Source: Clostridiaceae bacterium (GTDB lineage Bacteria > Bacillota > Clostridia > Oscillospirales > Acutalibacteraceae). From it: DNA of 5,278 bases. Under the pieces are notes generated by a model, which was not told the DNA's origin, did no database searches, and saw only the letters and a list, made by a program, of their open reading frames with translations. The stretch's first letter is position 1. Each line of letters starts with the position of its first letter. The stretch is taken from the NCBI GenBank assembly GCA_904501895.1, contig CAJGCX010000114.1:1-5278 (forward strand). The letters are read 5' to 3'. Positions 1-5,278 of the stretch are shown in pieces. The position numbers and the translations under genes are program-made.

Positions 1-609
1 GAGGCTGTAATCAATGTGGCGTTTAACTCATCATTACAGAAATACGGTGGGGATATTGCAGTTGGTGCAATGACTATCTGCACAACAATTTTCCAAATGG
101 CCTGGGTGCCTGCACAGGGTATTGGTCAGGGTGCACAGCCTATAATCAGCTTTAACTATGGTGCAAAAAATGGCGACAGAGTAAAACAGGCGTTTAAGGC
201 ATTCCTTATCATTTGCTTCTCCTATGTTTTCATTTTCGGTATGGCAATTGAACTGTTCCCACAATTCTTTATCGGTATTTTTAACGATAATCCTGCATTG
301 GTAGAAACTGCAACGTGGACAATAAGACTTTACGGTTGTGCAATGGTGTTCTTCGGAATACAGATGGCAGTTCAACAGACGTTTATTGCCCTTGGTAAGG
401 CAAAGGCATCACTTTTTATCGCTTGTTTAAGAAAGGTGATTCTCTTAGTGCCTTTGATTTACATCTTGCCAAACTTCTTTGACAATAAGGTGTTTGCAGT
501 ATTTCTTGCAGAGCCTGTTTCGGATGCTATTTCAATAATTACAGCATCAATAACATTTGCGATTGTTTTTAGCAAAGAAATGAAAAAGTTGAATAGTATT
601 CAATCATAA
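1..609 (+). CDS. MATE-family multidrug/cation antiporter, C-terminal part (5' end outside window)
   Basis: Integral membrane exporter of the MATE (multi-antimicrobial extrusion) family, which expels cationic drugs or metabolites in exchange for Na+ or H+. The reading frame is open from base 1, so the gene starts upstream; a GTG at 16 is an internal Val codon with no ribosome binding site. About 202 of the usual 440-460 residues are present, corresponding to the second six-helix bundle. Visible hallmarks are the conserved stretch GIGQGAQPIISFNYGAK, which is the C-half copy of the MATE loop after helix 7, and the segment with QTFIALGKAKAS followed by the Leu/Ile-rich helix around LLVPLIYILP, typical of MepA-like members in Firmicutes. 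Four to five further hydrophobic helices can be seen. It ends in a short Lys-containing cytoplasmic tail and a TAA, followed 13 bases later by a terminator. The family is firm; the substrate cannot be read from the sequence. Confidence 0.93.
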   Translation, partial: EAVINVAFNSSLQKYGGDIAVGAMTICTTIFQMAWVPAQGIGQGAQPIISFNYGAKNGDRVKQAFKAFLIICFSYVFIFGMAIELFPQFFIGIFNDNPALVETATWTIRLYGCAMVFFGIQMAVQQTFIALGKAKASLFIACLRKVILLVPLIYILPNFFDNKVFAVFLAEPVSDAISIITASITFAIVFSKEMKKLNSIQS

Positions 610-622
610 TATGCATGACGGT

Positions 623-653
623 AAATGGCGGGGTTAAACTCCCGCCATTTTTG
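623..653 (+). terminator. Rho-independent terminator of the MATE gene
   Basis: A 10-bp perfect stem (623-632 AAATGGCGGG with 641-650 CCCGCCATTT) closes an 8-base loop and runs into a T-rich tail (648-652, then TT-A-TT). The GC-rich core, the T-tract and the position 13 bases after the stop codon make this a strong intrinsic terminator. It separates the transporter from the downstream kinase. Confidence 0.93.
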
Positions 654-684
654 TTATTATGATATTTACATATTACAATTAAAC

Positions 685-713
685 TTTACATTTGAATATT
701 ATTATGTTAAAAT
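685..713 (+). promoter_or_regulatory. Sigma-A promoter for the sugar kinase (extended -10)
   Basis: The -35 box is TTTACA (685-690) and the -10 box is TAAAAT (708-713), with a 17-base spacer and a TGT (705-707) forming an extended -10. Transcription should begin near 719-721. This places an upstream in-frame ATG at 717 at or before the transcript start, and so supports translation from 765. No clear operator or catabolite-repression (cre) palindrome is visible around it. Confidence 0.8.
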
Positions 714-749
714 GCTATGTGGAATCTTAAATCAAACTTTATTTATATA

Positions 750-755
750 AGGGAG
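750..755 (+). promoter_or_regulatory. Ribosome binding site fixing the kinase start at 765
   Basis: AGGGAG lies 9 bases before the ATG at 765. The alternative ATG at 717 has no Shine-Dalgarno sequence and sits at the predicted transcription start. Residues added by that longer frame do not resemble the start of a FGGY kinase, whereas translation from 765 puts the phosphate-binding DIGTTG at residues 11-16, the normal place. Confidence 0.85.
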
Positions 756-764
756 AAAGTGAAT

Positions 765-2375
765 ATGGAAAAAGAAATCTATGCTCTTGCCTTTGACATA
801 GGTACAACAGGTGTTAAGACTTGTCTTTTTAAGATAGGAAAGACAATTGAGCTTATCTCTGCTGCAAGTGAAGGCTATAAGCTTTATATTATGCCAAATG
901 GTGGTGCTGAGCAGGACCCTGATGAATGGTGGGCAGCAATGTGCTCAACATCAAAGAAGGTTATGGCTGAAGCAGGCGTTGACCCTAAAAATGTTTATGG
1001 TATTTCATTCTGTTCACAGATGCAGGGCTTAGTTCTTGTTGATAAAGACGGTAATTATGTTCGTCGTGCATTCAGCTATATGGACCAGAGAGCTACTGAA
1101 GAGCTCAAAAAGGGTATGGCTAACGGAATACAGGTTGCAGGTGGTAATATCTTCAAGCTTCTTCCATCACTTGCAATAACAGGTGCTGCTGCACTCAGCG
1201 TTAAGGACCCTGTATGGAAATATAAATGGACAGAGGCTAATGAGCCTGAAAACTTCAAAAAGGTACATAAGTGGCTTGACGTTAAGGAATATCTCATCTG
1301 CCGTATGACAGGTGAATTCGTAATGACAAAGGACTCTGCTTTTGGTGCGCTCCTTTATGACCTTAAAAAGAAGGATTGGAGCCCTACAATCTGTAAGCTT
1401 TTAGGTGTTGATATGAAGCACCTTGCAAGAATTGCTGACTGTACTGAAAAAATCGGTACTCTTCGTGCAAAGCAGGCTGAGGAATTAGGTCTTGTACCTG
1501 GAATCGCTGTTTTTGGTGGTGGCGGTGACGCTACTCTTATCGGCGTTGGTGCAGGTGCAACTGAAGTTGGTGATACTCATATTTATCAGGGTACATCAGG
1601 TTGGGTTTCAACAGTTGTTGATAAGAGCGTTGTTGATGCAAGCACTATGATGGCTGCAGTTGTTGGTGCTGCTGACGGTATTTACAACTACTTCGGTGAG
1701 CTTGAAACTGCAGGTAAGTGTGTTGAATGGGTTAAGGACCACTTGGCACTTGATGAAATCGATGTTTATCTTGATAAGCAGCACGATTTCAAGCATAAGA
1801 CTGCTGACAGAGAGGTTGTATTCACAAATCTCTATGATTATATGATGGCTGTTGTTGATTCAATTCCTGCAGGTAGTGGTGGCGTAATCTTCACTCCTTG
1901 GCTTCACGGTAACCGTTGTCCGTTTGAGGACCCTAATTCAAGAGGTATGTTCTTTAACATAAGCCTTGATACAGGTAAGACAGAGCTTATCCGTGCTGTT
2001 GTTGAGGGTGTTTGCTTCCATCTTCGTTGGTTTATTGAAACACAGGAAAAGAAGGTTAAGACATCAAACACAATTCGTTTTGTTGGTGGCGGTGCTCTTT
2101 CAGCAGTTACAAGTCAGATTCTTGCTGACTGTACAGGCAGAGTGGTTGAAACTGTTGCAAGTCCACAGAATGTTGGTGCTGTTGGTGCAGCGGTGCTTAT
2201 CGCAGTTAATGCAGGTATTGTTTCAAGCGTAGGTGAAGCAAAGAAGCTTATTCCGGCTGTTAATACATACATTCCAAATAAGGAAAATAAAGCAGTTTAC
2301 GATAAGAATTTTGAAGTCTTCAAGAGACTTTACAAGTCAAACAAGGATAATTTTAAAGCGCTTAACCAGAACTAA
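765..2375 (+). CDS. FGGY-family carbohydrate kinase (xylulokinase-like)
   Basis: Cytoplasmic ATP-dependent sugar kinase of the FGGY family (xylulokinase/gluconokinase group, actin-like fold), 536 residues against about 500 for E. coli XylB. The N-terminal domain opens with the phosphate-binding DIGTTG (11-16), followed by EQDPDEWW (49-56), SQMQGLVLVD (84-93) and the sugar-site MDQRA (106-110). The second domain carries GGGGDA with the likely catalytic base Asp255, QGTSGW (275-280) as phosphate loop, ELIRAVVEG (407-415) resembling the second FGGY signature, and VGGGALS (440-446), the adenosine-binding region. All key residues are present, so the enzyme should be active. Xylulokinase is the likeliest call, but SYMDQR replaces the usual W-x-D-x-R, and the segment between this motif and KWTEANEPE is about 10 residues longer than I would expect. 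Other ketose, pentose or polyol substrates remain possible. No isomerase or sugar transporter lies beside it; it has its own promoter and terminator and is probably monocistronic. Confidence 0.93.
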   Translation: MEKEIYALAFDIGTTGVKTCLFKIGKTIELISAASEGYKLYIMPNGGAEQDPDEWWAAMCSTSKKVMAEAGVDPKNVYGISFCSQMQGLVLVDKDGNYVRRAFSYMDQRATEELKKGMANGIQVAGGNIFKLLPSLAITGAAALSVKDPVWKYKWTEANEPENFKKVHKWLDVKEYLICRMTGEFVMTKDSAFGALLYDLKKKDWSPTICKLLGVDMKHLARIADCTEKIGTLRAKQAEELGLVPGIAVFGGGGDATLIGVGAGATEVGDTHIYQGTSGWVSTVVDKSVVDASTMMAAVVGAADGIYNYFGELETAGKCVEWVKDHLALDEIDVYLDKQHDFKHKTADREVVFTNLYDYMMAVVDSIPAGSGGVIFTPWLHGNRCPFEDPNSRGMFFNISLDTGKTELIRAVVEGVCFHLRWFIETQEKKVKTSNTIRFVGGGALSAVTSQILADCTGRVVETVASPQNVGAVGAAVLIAVNAGIVSSVGEAKKLIPAVNTYIPNKENKAVYDKNFEVFKRLYKSNKDNFKALNQN

Positions 2376-2383
2376 ATACTTTT

Positions 2384-2416
2384 TCAGGGGCAGGGTGAAC
2401 TGCTCCTGATTTTTTT
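2384..2416 (+). terminator. Rho-independent terminator of the kinase gene
   Basis: TCAGGGGCAG (2384-2393) pairs with CTGCTCCTGA (2400-2409) over 10 bp with one G-U, around the loop GGTGAA, and is followed by seven T (2410-2416). It begins 8 bases after the kinase stop codon. The -35 box of the next promoter starts one base after the T-tract. Confidence 0.93.
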
Positions 2417-2417
2417 G

Positions 2418-2446
2418 TTGCAATATATAAAGAAAGATTGTATAAT
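2418..2446 (+). promoter_or_regulatory. Sigma-A promoter of the 829-residue membrane protein gene
   Basis: TTGCAA (2418-2423) and a perfect TATAAT (2441-2446) are separated by 17 bases. The predicted start near 2452-2454 leaves a leader of only about 25 bases, just enough for the ribosome binding site. There is no room for a riboswitch or attenuator, so any control must act at the promoter itself. The near-consensus boxes suggest steady vegetative expression. Confidence 0.82.
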
Positions 2447-2464
2447 GATAAGGTATAGATTTTC

Positions 2465-2470
2465 GGAGGT
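2465..2470 (+). promoter_or_regulatory. Strong Shine-Dalgarno that selects a TTG start
   Basis: GGAGGT ends 6 bases before TTG at 2477. The first in-frame ATG (2540, codon 22) has no comparable site in front of it, so the TTG is the initiation codon. The strong site probably compensates for the weak start codon. Confidence 0.88.
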
Positions 2471-2476
2471 GTTATT

Positions 2477-4966
2477 TTGGCAGACGAAAAAACCCTTTTT
2501 AATAAAAATACAGATAATGAAGATAAAAAGCATCCGATTATGAAAGAAGAGGATGCTGACTTTGTTGATTTCTCAGCAGCTTTTGACGGTGAAGATGATG
2601 AGGATGAAAGTCTTGAGGAGTTCGATGAAGAGTTCGAACGCTCTCGTTCTGTTTTCCCATTGCGTATGGGAATTCCCTTCTTAAGAAGAAAAAAAGAAAT
2701 TGACGATTTTTCACCTGTAGAAGAGGAAGAAGAAAAATCTTCTGTAAAAGAGGAAAAGGAAGAAAAAAAGAACAAAAAGAATAAGAAAAACAAGAAGGAA
2801 AAGCCTTCTGTACTTGTTGAGGAAAAGTCTGAATCCCAGGAAACTGTAGATTTTGAGGCTTCTTTTAGTGATGCAGAGGAAGACGAAGAGACAGTTGAAG
2901 AAAAGATAAGTGACAAGAAAAAAGGGTTTTCTCTCTTCACAAAAAAGAAAAAGGAAACTGAAATTCCTGTTGAGGAAGAAATAGAAATAGAGAAGATTGC
3001 TGAATTGCCGACAGAACAAGATTCAACAGAAGACTTTTCAGAAAATGACCAGGAATCTGAAGATGCCGATGAAGAGATTATAATTGTTCTTGATGATGAC
3101 GATGACGAGGATTCGGATGAGCAGGCTTTTGTTGAAGATGTTCAGGAAGAAAAAGTTGAAATAGTCGAAAAACAGGAGGAAATCGAGGAGTTACCTCCGT
3201 TTGAAAAAACTGTTGAGACTGTTGAGCTTGCAAAAATTGAATTTGAAGAAGATGCAGAAGAAAAAGAAACTGAAGAAGCAATTGAAGAGAAAGAAGTAGA
3301 AGAATCAGCTGAAAAGATAGAGGCTGTAGAGGTTGTTGAAGAAAAATCGGAAAAGAAAAATACAAGATTTTCATTCCTTGGCAAGAGACAGAAGGAAAAA
3401 ACAGCGTCAAAGGAAATTACTGAAGAAATAGCAGAGCCGGTAAGTGGCGAACTTGAAATTGAATTGCTTCCAAGCTTTGAGGAAACAGAGAAGACAGAAG
3501 AAAAATCTGAAGAAGTAACAACAGAGGTTGAATCTGTGGTAGAAGAAATTCCTGAGGAATCTGAAATTAAGGAAATTCCGCCTTTTGAAGAAGCTGTTTC
3601 AGAAAATGAAGTCACAATACCTATGATAGAAGAAACAGAGGAAGCAAAGCCTGAAAAGAAGAGAAGAAAGAAAAAGGAAAAAGCGGTTAAGCCAGAGGCG
3701 GAAGCAGGAGAAAAACCTGCTGTTGAGCCAATGACTATGAAGGACCATATGACCTTTATTCTTATAATTCTTGCGCTTTTAATGACAATTGCGTTTATCG
3801 TTCTTAAATTCATTCCATTGGGTGGAAATGAGCAACAGACGGTAGTGACTGATGTGACAAAAAACGAAAACATTTCTGAAATTGAGATTTGTCGCAAAGG
3901 TATAACAGGACATCTTATTCAATCTGATATTGAAAATGTATTTTATACTTTTTCTCAGGACGGTAGCCTTACATTTTATCAGAGCAATAACAATGGAATG
4001 AAGGAAATCAAGCCTACAGGAAGTGTTAATGCTGTTGCTGATGTGAATAATGAAAAAATATCAGTAAAGGTTGATTACCTTGAGATAGAAGGTGAGTTGT
4101 TCGGTACAGGACTCTTCCGTAAAACGGATGGTCAGGGAAATTACCTTCACGATATGGTTGTATTTAAGCTTGTAAATCTTCCTGAAGGATATGTGGGAGA
4201 AGGTAAGGCACTTTTACTTGCAACATCAAATTCAGAAGCAATTTCTCAGAGCTGTAATGTGTGGGAAAATAGCTTTGTAGTTGACCTTGAAACAGGTAAG
4301 ACAACAAAATTCATTTCAAATAACGGGAATATGTATTTGTCATACTCTATTCTTACAAATGAGGGATATGCATCGGCTAATGGTAAAATCCCATTCTTTA
4401 CAACAAGAGATTATGACGCAACAACAAACAAAAAGGATATTTATCTTAAATCAGGCAACAAGGAAACATCATTCGCAAAGGATGTTGCAGGAAGCTTTGT
4501 TTATGTGAATGGTGATACAGTAACCTATCTCAAAAACACAGAAAAAGGGTTCGATGTTGTAAGAAATGGAAACGATAAGGAGACACTTATTTTTTCACTT
4601 GATGGTAATTCGAGCTATCTTTATCATGGTAAATATCTTCTTGATAAGTATAACGGTATTATTTATAATGTAGAAACAGGAAGAAAAATCGACATTACAG
4701 GATATGGAATGTCAAATCCTGAAATGATGACTGTCAGTGATGATGGGAAATATCTTGTTGTTCTTGGAACTGTGAATAGTGCCATAGATTATCAGGTGCA
4801 TATTTTTGATTTAGAGAAAAACGAATATGTGAAATATGTGGATGATAATTTTTCAAATCACGAAAACCTTGTTTTTGTGGGAAATTCAACAATCGTTTAT
4901 TCAGCGGTTGAACCAAAACAGGGTTGCGAATATGTAATGGTTGATGTTTCAAAGGCGTTCAAATAA
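2477..4966 (+). CDS. Single-pass membrane protein: Glu/Lys-rich cytoplasmic tail, one TM helix, exported propeller-like domain; function unknown
   Basis: I do not recognise a named family; 829 residues from the TTG. Residues 1-418 are dominated by Glu and Lys, with Asp runs (206-214), no Cys and very few aromatics, which suggests a disordered or partly coiled-coil region. Three basic-aromatic motifs recur there: IPFLRRKKE (66-74), FSLFTKKKKE (151-160) and FSFLGKRQKE (298-307). A second motif recurs at LPPFE (239-243), LPSFEE (331-336) and IPPFEE (367-372). A basic cluster (394-402, KKRRKKKEK) precedes one hydrophobic helix (about 426-446). By the positive-inside rule the charged half is cytoplasmic and the C-terminal 380 residues are outside. 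That domain has beta-propeller-like strand ends: VDLETGK (602-608), YNVETGR (730-736), FDLEKNE (777-783) and VSDDGKYLVV (753-762). There are no catalytic motifs, signal peptidase site, LPXTG or lipobox. It is a monocistronic gene with its own promoter and terminator. An envelope-anchored scaffold or sensor linking the cell exterior to cytoplasmic partners is a plausible inference only. The reading frame is sound; the role is unknown. Confidence 0.9.
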   Translation: MADEKTLFNKNTDNEDKKHPIMKEEDADFVDFSAAFDGEDDEDESLEEFDEEFERSRSVFPLRMGIPFLRRKKEIDDFSPVEEEEEKSSVKEEKEEKKNKKNKKNKKEKPSVLVEEKSESQETVDFEASFSDAEEDEETVEEKISDKKKGFSLFTKKKKETEIPVEEEIEIEKIAELPTEQDSTEDFSENDQESEDADEEIIIVLDDDDDEDSDEQAFVEDVQEEKVEIVEKQEEIEELPPFEKTVETVELAKIEFEEDAEEKETEEAIEEKEVEESAEKIEAVEVVEEKSEKKNTRFSFLGKRQKEKTASKEITEEIAEPVSGELEIELLPSFEETEKTEEKSEEVTTEVESVVEEIPEESEIKEIPPFEEAVSENEVTIPMIEETEEAKPEKKRRKKKEKAVKPEAEAGEKPAVEPMTMKDHMTFILIILALLMTIAFIVLKFIPLGGNEQQTVVTDVTKNENISEIEICRKGITGHLIQSDIENVFYTFSQDGSLTFYQSNNNGMKEIKPTGSVNAVADVNNEKISVKVDYLEIEGELFGTGLFRKTDGQGNYLHDMVVFKLVNLPEGYVGEGKALLLATSNSEAISQSCNVWENSFVVDLETGKTTKFISNNGNMYLSYSILTNEGYASANGKIPFFTTRDYDATTNKKDIYLKSGNKETSFAKDVAGSFVYVNGDTVTYLKNTEKGFDVVRNGNDKETLIFSLDGNSSYLYHGKYLLDKYNGIIYNVETGRKIDITGYGMSNPEMMTVSDDGKYLVVLGTVNSAIDYQVHIFDLEKNEYVKYVDDNFSNHENLVFVGNSTIVYSAVEPKQGCEYVMVDVSKAFK
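2669..3410 (+). repeat. Three dispersed basic-aromatic peptide motifs within the charged tail
   Basis: Protein-level repeat of the pattern F-[SP]-[FL]-[FL]-x-[KR]-[KR]-x-K-E or close to it, encoded at about 2672-2698, 2927-2956 and 3368-3397. Each copy has two or three hydrophobic residues followed by four basic ones and stands out from the acidic surroundings. The DNA of the copies differs, so this is conserved protein pattern and not recent DNA duplication. The spacings (about 85 and 147 residues) are irregular, as expected for linear interaction motifs in a disordered tail. Confidence 0.6.
3188..3595 (+). repeat. Three dispersed Pro-Pro-Phe-Glu-like peptide motifs
   Basis: The pattern E-[LI]-[LI]?-P-[PS]-F-E-[EK] occurs at codons starting near 3191, 3467 and 3575 (residues 239, 331 and 367). 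A Pro-Phe pair is rare in this Glu/Lys-rich tail, so three matching copies with Glu on both sides are unlikely to be background. A weaker relative, AELPTEQ, is encoded near 3000. The function is unknown; a docking motif for a cytoplasmic partner is the simplest inference. Confidence 0.55.
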
Positions 4967-4978
4967 TTATTTCATTAG

Positions 4979-5009
4979 GAAACAGGGCGATTTTGTCCTG
5001 TTTCTTTTT
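4979..5009 (+). terminator. Rho-independent terminator of the membrane protein gene
   Basis: GAAACAGGGC (4979-4988) pairs with GTCCTGTTTC (4995-5004) over 10 bp with one G-U, around a 6-base loop, followed by five T (5005-5009). It starts 12 bases after the stop codon and separates this gene from the 5S rRNA transcription unit. Confidence 0.92.
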
Positions 5010-5060
5010 AATAAATTATGCAAAATTCACTCATTATAATGAAATTTAATATAATTATTT

Positions 5061-5128
5061 GTAAAAAACGTAAAAATTAAAAAAATATGAAAAAAACACT
5101 TGCATTTTGTTGAATGTTCTGTTAGAAT
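5061..5128 (+). promoter_or_regulatory. 5S rRNA promoter with A-tract UP-like element and extended -10
   Basis: TTGCAT (5100-5105) and TAGAAT (5123-5128) are spaced by 17 bases, with TGT (5120-5122) forming an extended -10. Bases 5061-5098 directly upstream are almost entirely A/T with several phased A-runs, which matches an UP element that binds the RNA polymerase alpha subunit, as known for rRNA promoters. Predicted transcription start is near 5134-5137, about 27 bases before the mature 5S. The promoter boxes are clear; the UP role is inferred from composition and position. Confidence 0.78.
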
Positions 5129-5139
5129 ATCTCTTGCGT

Positions 5140-5162
5140 TCACGAGATAAAGTGTTTCGTGA
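5140..5162 (+). other. Leader hairpin immediately before 5S rRNA
   Basis: TCACGA (5140-5145) pairs with TCGTGA (5157-5162), and G-U and A-T pairs can extend the stem to 8 bp. There is no T-tract after it, so it is not a terminator. Its base touches the first nucleotide of 5S helix I, which would allow coaxial stacking. The likely role is 5' processing or protection of the 5S precursor; this is inferred. Confidence 0.6.

Positions 5163-5278
<116 letters not shown>

Noticed and set aside
16..18. GTG at 16 as the start of the MATE gene
   Set aside because: The frame is open back to base 1 with MATE-like residues (EAVIN), there is no ribosome binding site, and the protein would lack the whole first six-helix bundle.
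717..764. Upstream in-frame ATG at 717 as the kinase start
   Set aside because: It lies at the predicted transcription start, has no Shine-Dalgarno, and adds 16 residues unlike any FGGY N-terminus. ATG 765 has AGGGAG 9 bases upstream.
3077..3118. Hydrophobic-then-acidic stretch IIIVLDDDDDEDSDE, resembling a SUMO-interacting motif
   Set aside because: Bacteria lack SUMO, and such a string is expected by chance in an Asp/Glu-rich tail.
2477..3730. Charged N-terminal half as an FtsY-like acidic domain or IF2-like N-terminus
   Set aside because: No GTPase motifs (G1, DXXG, NKXD/TKXD) follow; instead there is a TM helix and an exported domain. The likeness is one of composition only.
2362..3897. 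Long open frames on the - strand opposite the charged tail
   Set aside because: They are Ser/Phe-rich mirror images of GAA/AAA codons, lack ribosome binding sites and overlap a well-supported + strand gene with promoter, SD and terminator.
5026..5098. A/T-rich stretch as a replication origin or DnaA region
   Set aside because: I found no TTATNCACA-type DnaA boxes; its position directly before a -35 box fits an UP element better.
5140..5162. Leader hairpin as a transcription terminator or T-box/riboswitch
   Set aside because: There is no T-tract after it, it is too short for a riboswitch or T-box, and it runs straight into 5S rRNA.

Overview
The window reads as AT-rich chromosomal DNA of a low-GC Gram-positive anaerobe of the Clostridia type. 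A Ruminococcus- or Eubacterium-like gut bacterium is my best guess. This rests on strong GGAGG-type ribosome binding sites, a TTG start codon, near-consensus sigma-A promoters, U-tailed hairpin terminators, a Firmicutes-like 5S rRNA and a MepA-like MATE transporter. It is an inference from style; no marker here fixes the species.

Layout, all on the + strand: (1) 1-609, the 3' part of a MATE-family multidrug/cation antiporter, closed by a strong terminator (623-653). (2) A promoter (685-713), then a FGGY-family sugar kinase of 536 residues (765-2375), closed by a second terminator (2384-2416). (3) A promoter (2418-2446) starting 1 base after that U-tract, then an 829-residue membrane protein with a TTG start (2477-4966), closed by a third terminator (4979-5009). 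(4) A very A-rich stretch, an extended -10 promoter (5100-5128), a leader hairpin (5140-5162) and a 5S rRNA (about 5163-5278) that essentially fills the window to its end.

The two complete protein genes and the 5S rRNA each have their own promoter, and every protein gene ends in its own terminator. The window is therefore a row of separate transcription units, not an operon, and adjacency gives little evidence of shared function. MATE transport and sugar phosphorylation are ordinary housekeeping or accessory roles.

The least ordinary item is the 829-residue protein. It has an extremely Glu/Lys-rich, probably disordered cytoplasmic half of about 420 residues. This half carries three copies of a basic-aromatic motif and three copies of a Pro-Pro-Phe-Glu-like motif. 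A single transmembrane helix follows, then an exported domain of about 380 residues with beta-propeller-like strand motifs. I do not recognise it as a named family. The second point of interest is a 5S rRNA placed directly behind its own promoter instead of behind a 23S gene.
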